Origin: JAGOBX01 sp017999075 [NCBI: Candidatus Babelota bacterium]
Lineage (GTDB): Bacteria > JAGOBX01
Length of the DNA stretch: 15,449 nt
NCBI GenBank assembly: GCA_017999075.1
Contig: JAGOBX010000025.1
Span: 1-15,449, forward strand
Direction of reading: 5' to 3'
This document shows, piece by piece, positions 1-7,382 of this stretch (position 1 is its first letter; every line of letters starts with the position of its first letter). A program made the translations under genes and the position numbers. The notes beneath the pieces are model-generated. The model was not told the DNA's origin and searched no databases. It saw only the letters and a program-made list of their open reading frames with translations.

Positions 1-443
1 ATATTAAGATGAATATAGATTTTGCTAAGAAATTAGTAAAAGTTCCGAAAATTTATTCGGTTAATTATTTTATGAAAGATGATGCAGGCCAGTTTATGAG
101 TGATAAAGTTGATAAATCAGTGTGGCTGAAATGGATGGAATTGCGTGTGAACAATGAAATAGAAGCAATTAAAACTCCAACAGGATTTATTCCTAAATAT
201 GATGATTTAAGAAAATTATTCAAACAGGTTCTTGGAAAAGAATATTCTAAAGAGCTTTATGAAAAACAATTTTCGTTTCGCTGCACAAAATGGATTGAAA
301 AACTTGATCGTCTTGAAAAGCAGTATAAAGAAACTATTCCTGATACTCCTAAAGAATTATATGATGAATATGAAAAACAGAGAAAAAGAATAGTTGAATT
401 GCAATCAAAAAAAGGTGATATTATTAGCCCGTTTGAATTATAA
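1..443 (+). CDS. pckG: Phosphoenolpyruvate carboxykinase (GTP), C-terminal fragment cut by window edge
   Basis: The reading frame is open from the left edge (codons begin at base 3) and stops at 443, so this is the 3' end of a longer gene; the ATG at 9 is internal. The visible 146 or so residues resemble, from memory, the C-terminal tail of GTP-dependent PEP carboxykinases. The cues are DFAKKLVKVPKIYSVNYF, then a VWLKWMELRVN stretch, the segment TPTGFIPKYDDLRKLFKQVLG and a charged helical end. The enzyme interconverts oxaloacetate and PEP with GTP in the cytosol. The GTP-binding and catalytic motifs (P-loop, metal site) lie outside the window, so the call rests on the tail alone. The next gene starts 64 bases downstream with its own strong ribosome binding site. 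Confidence 0.68.
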   Translation, partial: IKMNIDFAKKLVKVPKIYSVNYFMKDDAGQFMSDKVDKSVWLKWMELRVNNEIEAIKTPTGFIPKYDDLRKLFKQVLGKEYSKELYEKQFSFRCTKWIEKLDRLEKQYKETIPDTPKELYDEYEKQRKRIVELQSKKGDIISPFEL

Positions 444-491
444 TATTCTGGGATATTTCAAATATTATTAATAAATTTTATTATATTTTTT

Positions 492-497
492 AAGGAG
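492..497 (+). promoter_or_regulatory. Shine-Dalgarno site of the aminotransferase gene
   Basis: AAGGAG lies 10 nt before the ATG at 508. It is the clearest ribosome binding site on the plus strand and fixes this start. The two genes that follow (starts at 1843 and 2700) have no comparable site near their ATGs. Confidence 0.75.
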
Positions 498-507
498 AAA
501 AATTTAT

Positions 508-1830
508 ATGAATCCAATTGCTATTGAATTGAATGATAAAATTAAAAAATCAAACAATAGTTTATTAGATATGATGTCAGAACTCGGTAAGGAATTGTTT
601 TTTCCAAAAGGCATTTTGACACAAACAGCCGAAGCTAAACAGCATGCGAAAAAATATAATGCTACTATCGGGATAGCTAAGGAAAACGGCAAAGCAATGT
701 ATCTTCCGTCATTAATGAAATATTTTAATAATCTTGACATAGATGATATTACTCCATACGCGCCGTCTCCAGGTCAGCAGAAACTCCGTGAAATATGGAA
801 AGATCATATTTTTGACAAAAATAATGAACTTGAGAAGAATCTTAAAATAAGTCTGCCTGTAGTAACTAATGGAATAACCCATGGATTAAGTATAATTGCG
901 GAAATGTTTGTAAATCCCGGTGATATAATAATTATGCCTGATAAAATTTGGGGGAATTACCGATTAACTTATGTGACAAGATATAAAGCTGTGTTTAAGC
1001 ATTTTCCTTTATTTAATAGTAAGAACGGTTTTAATACCGAAGGACTTGAAGAAACAATCAATGAAGTTAAAAAAACAAAAAATAAAGCAATTGTTTTATT
1101 AAATTTTCCGAACAATCCTATCGGTTATTCGCCTACTGTCAAAGAGGCAAATCAAATATCAGAGATTTTGTTAAAATATGCTTCTACTGAATTTAAAATA
1201 GTAACAATTTTAGATGATGCTTATTACGGATTATTTTTTGAAAAAGAAGTTTATACAAATTCTTTATTCAGTAAATTAGCTGGTAAAAATGAAAATCTTC
1301 TTGCTATAAAACTTGATGCTGCTACAAAAGAAGATTATGTGTGGGGATTCAGATGCGGTTTCATAACTTATTCAATAAAATGTGAAAATTACGAAGAACT
1401 TAATGATGCTCTCGAAAAGAAAACAGGAGGATGTATAAGAGGAAATATATCTAATTGTTCAAATGTAAGTCAGTCTGTAATGACTAAATTATTACAGGAC
1501 AAGGGTGTTTATCTAAAAGAAAAACAAGAAAAATTTAATACTTTAAAACATCGAGCAGAGAAAGTTAAAGAAGTTTTGGCAAACTCGAAATATTCGGAAT
1601 TTTGGACAATGTATCCGTTTAATTCAGGATATTTTATGTGCATAAAACTTAAGGGAATGAATTCTGAAGAATACAGAAAATTTCTTCTTCATCAATATGG
1701 AGTGGGAGTAATAAGTCCGAACGATACTGATATCCGGATTGCTTTTTCTGCAGTTGAAGAAAAAGATATTGAAGACCTTTTTAATGTAATGCTTGAAGCA
1801 GCAGCGGAATTCACCAAAAAAGGAAAATGA
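508..1830 (+). CDS. PLP-dependent aminotransferase, class I/II (fold type I)
   Basis: A full-length (440 aa) cytosolic fold-type I aminotransferase. In order it shows: a substrate/cofactor loop around residues 84-96 (YAPSPGQQKLREIW); the glycine-containing VVTNGITHGL at 119-127; the NFPNNPIGYSP motif at 199-209, whose Asn contacts the PLP ring; LDDAYYG at 235-241, with the Asp/Tyr pair that holds PLP; the probable Schiff-base lysine K274 in AATKEDYVWGFRCGF; R282 eight residues later, as in aspartate aminotransferases (K258/R266); and a late IRIAF arginine that would bind the substrate carboxylate. Substrate is not determinable from sequence; an amino acid is more likely than a nucleotide sugar, since sugar aminotransferases are usually DegT-type. 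The start is supported by AAGGAG at 492-497, 10 nt upstream. A transketolase subunit follows after 12 bases, suggesting cotranscription. Confidence 0.88.
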   Translation: MNPIAIELNDKIKKSNNSLLDMMSELGKELFFPKGILTQTAEAKQHAKKYNATIGIAKENGKAMYLPSLMKYFNNLDIDDITPYAPSPGQQKLREIWKDHIFDKNNELEKNLKISLPVVTNGITHGLSIIAEMFVNPGDIIIMPDKIWGNYRLTYVTRYKAVFKHFPLFNSKNGFNTEGLEETINEVKKTKNKAIVLLNFPNNPIGYSPTVKEANQISEILLKYASTEFKIVTILDDAYYGLFFEKEVYTNSLFSKLAGKNENLLAIKLDAATKEDYVWGFRCGFITYSIKCENYEELNDALEKKTGGCIRGNISNCSNVSQSVMTKLLQDKGVYLKEKQEKFNTLKHRAEKVKEVLANSKYSEFWTMYPFNSGYFMCIKLKGMNSEEYRKFLLHQYGVGVISPNDTDIRIAFSAVEEKDIEDLFNVMLEAAAEFTKKGK

Positions 1831-1842
1831 TTTTTATATTTT

Positions 1843-2658
1843 ATGACAGATAAAATATTATTTTTAAAGAATAAATCAAAAGAAATAAGATTGGAAATTG
1901 TAAAAATGACTTACCGTCTCGGCGGCGGTCATATAGGTCCGGCGTTATCAGCGAATGATATATTGACAGTATTATATTATAATTTTTTAAATATAATGCC
2001 GGACAATCCTTTGAATGAAAACAGGGATAGATTTATTTTAAGCAAAGGTCATGCATGTTTTGGTTTTTATTATATTTTATCTGATTTGGGATTTTTTAAT
2101 AAAAATATTCTTTTACAAGTCAATAAAGACACTGATACTTTAGGCAGTCATCCAGAAATTAAACCTGAATGGGGAATAGAAATCACAACCGGCTCTCTTG
2201 GTCACGGCTTATCCATAGGATGCGGTATTGCGTTATCAGCAAAAATAAATGATAAGAAGTTTAGAACTGTAGTTTTAATGGGTGACGGAGAATGTCAGGA
2301 AGGTTCAGTATGGGAAGCGGCTATGTTTGCAAAGCAGCAAAAACTCGATAATTTAATAGGAATTGTTGATTACAATAAATTACAGGCAATTCAGCCAATA
2401 TCTGAAGCAGTAGACATTTTTCCGTTATCTGAAAAATGGAAATCATTCGGATGGTCGGTTCAGGAAATAGATGGACATAATATTGAACAAATAATCGGAT
2501 CTTTAGAGAAAATACCGATGGCTACAGGAAAACCTTCAATGATAATAGCTCATACAGTGAAAGGTAAAGGCGTATCTTACATGGAAAATAAACCGTTATG
2601 GCATTACAGAAGTCCTGATCAAAAAGAATATGAAATTGCTCTTACGGAATTAAGCTGA
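1843..2658 (+). CDS. Transketolase, N-terminal (TPP-binding) subunit, orphan
   Basis: A 271-aa protein covering only the N-terminal pyrophosphate-binding half of transketolase. Visible motifs are GGGHIGPALS (H30), the SKGH motif (H70), GSLGHG (H121), and the TPP/Mg site GDGE at 147-150 paired with N178 in DYNKLQ, followed by a VKGKGVSYMENKPLWHY stretch near the end. Split transketolases need a separate C-terminal subunit that supplies the catalytic glutamate. None follows here: the next gene, 41 bases on, encodes a membrane protein. The WHY and GSLGHG variants (canonical transketolases usually read WHG and GSLGQG) are shared with the second N-terminal subunit at 10304-11146, so both may belong to one accessory subfamily. 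It could borrow the C-terminal subunit at 9397-10311 or use one outside the window. The start is the ATG 12 bases after the aminotransferase stop, with no strong ribosome binding site. Confidence 0.9.
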   Translation: MTDKILFLKNKSKEIRLEIVKMTYRLGGGHIGPALSANDILTVLYYNFLNIMPDNPLNENRDRFILSKGHACFGFYYILSDLGFFNKNILLQVNKDTDTLGSHPEIKPEWGIEITTGSLGHGLSIGCGIALSAKINDKKFRTVVLMGDGECQEGSVWEAAMFAKQQKLDNLIGIVDYNKLQAIQPISEAVDIFPLSEKWKSFGWSVQEIDGHNIEQIIGSLEKIPMATGKPSMIIAHTVKGKGVSYMENKPLWHYRSPDQKEYEIALTELS

Positions 2659-2699
2659 AAAACAGTTTTTTTATATGTCTTATAAATGAGATACCGAAA

Positions 2700-5015
2700 A
2701 TGGAAAACAAAACAGGTTCCCTGCATCCGGATAATCAAAAGTTTATTCACAATAAGACCGCAATAATATTTTTTATTATTTTTGATATAATTATATTTTG
2801 GAAGCTTGTATTACCAGGTTATTTTATTGGCGGAGATATACGTGAATTTATTCTTCAAACTTCATTTTTTGATTCATTGAATATAAATTATAATAATTAT
2901 CAGTTTTGCGGAGTTCCGTCTTCTGTTCATTTCAGCGGGTTGAACTATATTTTTTCTTTTAATTTTTTAGGACTTTTTTTTTCTGTAAAAACCGCATTTA
3001 TTTTCCATTTAATAATTCTTCAATTATTTTTTTATAAATTTCTAAGATTATACTGCAAGAATTTAATACCTGCAATTACAGCTGTTTTAATGTTTTCTTT
3101 TGGCGGATATACTGCAAATTTATTTTATAAAGGCCACAACACTTTTTTTTATGCTGTTTCGTGGGGAATTGCAAATTTATATTTTAGTATAGTATTCTTC
3201 AGAACCTGTAAATTTAAACAGTTGATTTTTTTATTTGTTTCTGCATATTTGCAAATGACCTGCGGCAACCCATATATTGTAATATTTAGTTTTTCTCTAA
3301 TATTTTTTGTTATTATATATGAATTATTATGCGCGGAAAGCGCGTATGTGTTTAGCACAATAAAAAAAACTGGCATTAAGTTGATAATTATTGTTTTAGT
3401 GATTGTAGGAGGTTTTTTTGCGGGAAGCTCCAATTTTGTTAAAACAAATGCAGTTCTTGAAGATTCAATAAAAAAAACAGGATTTAATCTTAATGAATCA
3501 AAAAGATATTCGTATTCATTTGGACACCTGATTAATATTTTTGTCCCGGGTTTTTTCGGAAGCTCTCAACTGAGTAATTTTTGGGACAACAGCTTTGAGG
3601 ATGTAAGCGGATATGTTTCTGTGTTATATTTGATAATATTTTTTTACGGACTGCCTATTATTATAAATAATAGAAAATTAATTTATCTTTTTCTGATTTC
3701 TCTTCTGTTTCTTGTAATTTCAATGGCTGACATATTTCCTTTATATAACTTATTATTTCAATTTTTTCCGGTTTTTAAAATTTTTAGAGGACCGGTTCGT
3801 TTTTTATTTTTCTTTTCATTTTTTTCCGTATTTTTTATATCAGTATTGTTTGATAATGTCTTATCTTTTCCTCCGCCTCGAAAAATCAAATTAAAAATCA
3901 TTATGGTATTATCTGTTTTATTTATAGTAGCGGTAAAGTTGAATATAATGCATTTTATTAATGATATAGTTCAATCATTATTTGAAGGACATAATAAATT
4001 GAGTTATTTTTTCCGGAAAATGATGATAAATCAATATACTGCGGAAAGTTCTATTATAACATTTTTGTTATTTATTTTATTTTATTCTACTATTTTTATA
4101 TTTATTGACCGGAAAAAAAGCAAGATTTTGTTGACATTAGTATTATGTGTTGAATTATTTTTATTTTTTAATGTTTATTCATTTGTTAAAATAAATAAAA
4201 ATGCAGTTTTGAATAATAATTTTTATAAAAAACTAAAAATGCTGTCTGGTGATGACCGTATTTTTTTTGTAAATGATTTCCGTAATATTAATGATCATTT
4301 ATTGTATAAAATAAAATCTCTTAATGCGTATAATCCGGCAATGCCATTCAAATTTATAGAATATATTTTTTTATCGAATCAGGAAAAATTGAATTTTGAA
4401 TATGAAAAATTGTCAAATAGAATAGGAAAAATTAATATAAATTCTGCTGTTTTTGATATGACCAATACCAGATATGTCATTTCCCCGCAGGAATTTTCTG
4501 AACACGGATATCAATTAATAAATAAAATAGACGGATATTCAATTTATAAAAATGTTTATGCATGGAATTATGTTGAAGTTTTTTCCGAATGGCAGGTTTT
4601 AAATGAAAAAGAGATTACTCAAAATTTGAAAAACTTGAAACGCGGTGAAAAAAAATTATTTTTACATAATATGCCTGAAATTAAATCTAATCATGAAAAT
4701 ATTCAGTATAAAATATCGGATTATGTTGAAATTTCTAAAGATGACAAATATTTAATTAAATTTAATGTCGATGTTTGTAATGATGCTGTAATTTTTTTGC
4801 CGATAATGTTTGATAAGTTTTTTGAAGCTTATGTGAATGGAAAAAAAACAGATATTATGCGGTCAAATAAAATATTTATTTCTTTTCCTGTAAAGAAAGG
4901 ATTTAACCATATTGAATTATTGTATAATCCTGATTATTCAGTATTAAAATTTATTTTATCAGGAATATTATTTTTTGCAGCAGGAGCAGTTATTTATAAA
5001 AAAACAGTTATTTGA
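2700..5015 (+). CDS. YfhO-like polytopic membrane protein (probable GT-C type glycosyltransferase)
   Basis: A 771-aa integral membrane protein. A basic N-terminus is followed by a first membrane segment at about 20-40, then a loop carrying YFIGGDIREF (D46), a position where GT-C enzymes and YfhO proteins keep an acidic residue. Roughly a dozen further hydrophobic segments follow to about residue 480, then a soluble, probably extracytoplasmic domain (about 490-750) and a last membrane helix at about 750-768 with a KK end. This plan and the FGGYTANLFYKGH type of segment match the YfhO family. In Bacillus and Listeria, YfhO proteins transfer a sugar from polyprenyl phosphate to a surface polymer. 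The gene follows the orphan transketolase subunit by 41 bases and overlaps the opposite-strand radical SAM gene by 8 bases. The acceptor is unknown. The very high Phe/Ile content reflects both AT bias and membrane location. Confidence 0.75.
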   Translation: MENKTGSLHPDNQKFIHNKTAIIFFIIFDIIIFWKLVLPGYFIGGDIREFILQTSFFDSLNINYNNYQFCGVPSSVHFSGLNYIFSFNFLGLFFSVKTAFIFHLIILQLFFYKFLRLYCKNLIPAITAVLMFSFGGYTANLFYKGHNTFFYAVSWGIANLYFSIVFFRTCKFKQLIFLFVSAYLQMTCGNPYIVIFSFSLIFFVIIYELLCAESAYVFSTIKKTGIKLIIIVLVIVGGFFAGSSNFVKTNAVLEDSIKKTGFNLNESKRYSYSFGHLINIFVPGFFGSSQLSNFWDNSFEDVSGYVSVLYLIIFFYGLPIIINNRKLIYLFLISLLFLVISMADIFPLYNLLFQFFPVFKIFRGPVRFLFFFSFFSVFFISVLFDNVLSFPPPRKIKLKIIMVLSVLFIVAVKLNIMHFINDIVQSLFEGHNKLSYFFRKMMINQYTAESSIITFLLFILFYSTIFIFIDRKKSKILLTLVLCVELFLFFNVYSFVKINKNAVLNNNFYKKLKMLSGDDRIFFVNDFRNINDHLLYKIKSLNAYNPAMPFKFIEYIFLSNQEKLNFEYEKLSNRIGKININSAVFDMTNTRYVISPQEFSEHGYQLINKIDGYSIYKNVYAWNYVEVFSEWQVLNEKEITQNLKNLKRGEKKLFLHNMPEIKSNHENIQYKISDYVEISKDDKYLIKFNVDVCNDAVIFLPIMFDKFFEAYVNGKKTDIMRSNKIFISFPVKKGFNHIELLYNPDYSVLKFILSGILFFAAGAVIYKKTVI

Positions 5016-6480
5016 ATTTCAGAAGTTTATCGTAAAAAATCCGTTTTAAAAAAGTAAAATTCAGCAGATCATTTTTTTTTAGAAAAGCGTCTATAATAAT
5101 TTTAAAAAAATGCGCTTTTAAAAATTCAAAATAAAATATTTTTTCACGTCTAATCAAATCAGCACGGTTAAAATCAGGTGTTTCTATTATCGGAATATTA
5201 AATTTTGAATCGCATAATTCGTTTTTTATAAAATAATTGTTTTTTACGCATTCATCAAAAAGTTTTGTTCCGGCAAGAGGTGTAGCAAAAGAAGTTGCTA
5301 CGCCGTTAAGTTTCAATTCTTTAATTTGACTGATAGTTTTATTGAAAGATTCTTCTGTTTCACCAGGCATACCTATAATATAATATGCAAAAATTGAGAG
5401 GCCTGCTTTATTGGCGTTTTCAACAACTTCTTTGATTTTTTCATCTGATATGCCTTTTCCAATAATTTTATTTCTTATATAACTGTCGCCGCTTTCTATG
5501 GCTATGCATATTCTGTGGCAACCTGATTTTTTCATAATTTGAAGAGTTTCTAAATCAAGGGTTTTTGCTGAAAGCCCGTTTGGAGTATTCCATTTAATTT
5601 TAATGTTTTGTTTTATTATTTTTTCGCATATTTGAATGGTTCTGTTTTTATCAAATGAGAAATTGTCATCCATCACAAAAAGTTCATCTATTAAAAAATG
5701 TTTTTTTAAATAAAGAATTTCATCCACCACATTTTCCGCGCTTCTTGATCTCCATTTGGGTCCATGCGATAAATACATACTGCAAAAACTGCATCTGTTC
5801 GGGCAAGATCTGCTTGTTATAATGCTTGCCTTTCTTTTGAATCCAAGTCCGTATAATTTCATTTTATAATTATTATAAAAGTTAAAGTTAATGCTTTCTC
5901 TGTCAGGGAAAGGAATTTCATCAAGGTTATTTATAAAAATTGATTTAGGATTAATTACTATATTTTTATTTTGTTTATAACCTATGCCGTCTATGTTATT
6001 CAGAGGCGAGTTATTTATTATATTTTTTATAAGTTGCGCAAAAGATTCTTCTCCTTCGCCTATTATTAAATAATCAATATATTCTGATTTTAATGTCAGT
6101 TCTGGAAAAATAGTAGGATAAATTCCGCCGACAGTAATTTTAATTTCTTTATTTTTTTTTTTGATTATCTCAGCCAATCTGAACATTTCGGATTTACGCA
6201 TAGAAAACATATTAGTTAAACCTACCATATCAGGATTAATTTCATTTACTTTATCTGCTATTTCATGAATAGTTAGTCCATATTGGTAATGGTTTATTTT
6301 TTTTTTGACGCCGGTTTCTGATACCGCATCTATAATATTAACATCTACAGAATCAGATAATTTTTTTTTCAGATATGAAGAAATATATAATAATCCTATA
6401 GGTTCCATTAAGTAAAAGTTTCCAGATTCGAATTCAAAACCAGGATTTATTAAAAGTATTTTATATTTACTTTTCAGCAT
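5008..6480 (-). CDS. B12-binding domain radical SAM protein
   Basis: A 490-aa protein of the cobalamin-type radical SAM superfamily (BchE-like layout). Residues 1 to about 155 look like the Rossmann-type B12-binding domain: KILLINPGF at the start, MEPIGLLYISSYL, NPDMVGLTN, a VGGIYPTIFPE segment and IIGEGEESF. A linker with LDEIPFPDR follows. The radical SAM barrel begins near 217 and carries the iron-sulfur cluster motif C226-x3-C230-x2-C233 in SRSCPNRCSFCSM, then DDNFS, IAIESGD and YYIIGMPGETEES, all typical of this class. Such enzymes perform difficult methylations, ring rearrangements or other radical chemistry; the substrate cannot be read from the sequence. It is the last gene of the operon. 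Its start overlaps the methyltransferase end by 14 bases, and its stop lies inside the opposite-strand yfhO-like gene. Confidence 0.9.
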   Translation of the reverse strand: MLKSKYKILLINPGFEFESGNFYLMEPIGLLYISSYLKKKLSDSVDVNIIDAVSETGVKKKINHYQYGLTIHEIADKVNEINPDMVGLTNMFSMRKSEMFRLAEIIKKKNKEIKITVGGIYPTIFPELTLKSEYIDYLIIGEGEESFAQLIKNIINNSPLNNIDGIGYKQNKNIVINPKSIFINNLDEIPFPDRESINFNFYNNYKMKLYGLGFKRKASIITSRSCPNRCSFCSMYLSHGPKWRSRSAENVVDEILYLKKHFLIDELFVMDDNFSFDKNRTIQICEKIIKQNIKIKWNTPNGLSAKTLDLETLQIMKKSGCHRICIAIESGDSYIRNKIIGKGISDEKIKEVVENANKAGLSIFAYYIIGMPGETEESFNKTISQIKELKLNGVATSFATPLAGTKLFDECVKNNYFIKNELCDSKFNIPIIETPDFNRADLIRREKIFYFEFLKAHFFKIIIDAFLKKNDLLNFTFLKRIFYDKLLKFK

Positions 6481-7354
6481 ATGTAATAATGTTCCCCACG
6501 TTTAATCCTATTTTTAAATCTAATAATTTTAACAATCCGGATAATTTGATAAATATGTTTTTTATTTTATAATTTACAGGAAGCATTTCAATCCAGTATT
6601 TAAGTTTATAACTGTTTTTTAAATTTTTTACTTTAATATTTTTGAATCCTGATTCTGCGAGTAGTTTTGATATAGTATTTTTATTAAAGTAATAAATATG
6701 TCCTAAATTTATAACAGGATTTTTTTCTCCTAAAATAAAAGTCAAGTATGAATCTATGTTGTGAGTAACCAGTATAATTTTTCCGCCATGATTTAATAAG
6801 GAAAGACAGTCGTTTAAAAATTTATCAGGTTCAAGCAGATGATCCAATACCATAAACGCGCAGATAACATCAAATTTTTTGCCGTTTAAAGAATCTTTTG
6901 AAAATACATCATTTATTATATGCTTTTTTATTTCCGGATCAGAATTGGAAACAGCTGTTTTTGAAGGTTCTATTCCGCAAACATTTTTTATTCCGAATTC
7001 AAGGGCTTTTTTTAGAAATATGCCGTCGCCGCATCCTATTTCAAGAAGATAATTATCTTTTTTTATATTAGTTTTTTTTAAGAAGTCAAAGTAAACTTCA
7101 GCAGCGTCATTGCTTTCCGAAGTATGTTCATCGCTGCTGTTTTTGTACAATTCGCTCAGTTCATTTTGATCAAGCACAGGATTTGAAAAATGCAGACCGC
7201 AGTTATTGCATTTTATAATCCTGTAATGTTTCGTATTATTCCTTGCGCGCGTAGAAACAAAATCTGATTTTATTTCATTTAAAGAAATATTTGCTTTAAA
7301 TTTTTCAATAATGTTATTATTATTTTTGCAAAAAATACATTTTGTATCAATCAT
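6467..7354 (-). CDS. SAM-dependent methyltransferase with N-terminal zinc ribbon
   Basis: A 295-aa protein. It begins with a probable zinc site made of C6-x2-C9 and C49-x2-C52 (KCNNCGLHF), followed by a class I methyltransferase domain. Motif I is LEIGCGDGIF at 104-113, with an acidic GIEPSK strand end at 127-132, then FDVICAFMVLDHLLEP as motif IV and GGKIILVTHN as motif V. The Cys-rich N-terminus recalls the zinc-binding domain of sugar C-methyltransferases (TylC3/NovU type). Those enzymes are usually over 400 aa with an extra C-terminal domain that is absent here, so the assignment as a sugar methyltransferase is only suggestive. It sits 28 bases after the epimerase-glycosyltransferase fusion and overlaps the radical SAM gene by 14 bases, consistent with one transcript. 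No good ribosome binding site precedes the ATG. Confidence 0.85.
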   Translation of the reverse strand: MIDTKCIFCKNNNNIIEKFKANISLNEIKSDFVSTRARNNTKHYRIIKCNNCGLHFSNPVLDQNELSELYKNSSDEHTSESNDAAEVYFDFLKKTNIKKDNYLLEIGCGDGIFLKKALEFGIKNVCGIEPSKTAVSNSDPEIKKHIINDVFSKDSLNGKKFDVICAFMVLDHLLEPDKFLNDCLSLLNHGGKIILVTHNIDSYLTFILGEKNPVINLGHIYYFNKNTISKLLAESGFKNIKVKNLKNSYKLKYWIEMLPVNYKIKNIFIKLSGLLKLLDLKIGLNVGNIITYAEK

Positions 7355-7382
7355 ATTTTTATTTAATTATAATTATCGGCGC

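Noticed and set aside
440-468. Inverted repeat ATAATATT/AATATTAT with a 13-nt loop after the PEP carboxykinase stop, followed by T-rich DNA
   Set aside because: The stem is only eight A-T pairs, overlaps the stop codon and the T-run is about 17 nt away, so it is too weak to call a terminator.
3149-3433. Open frame of 94 codons on the minus strand inside the yfhO-like gene
   Set aside because: It is antisense to a clear membrane protein gene and shows no recognisable motif or ribosome binding site.
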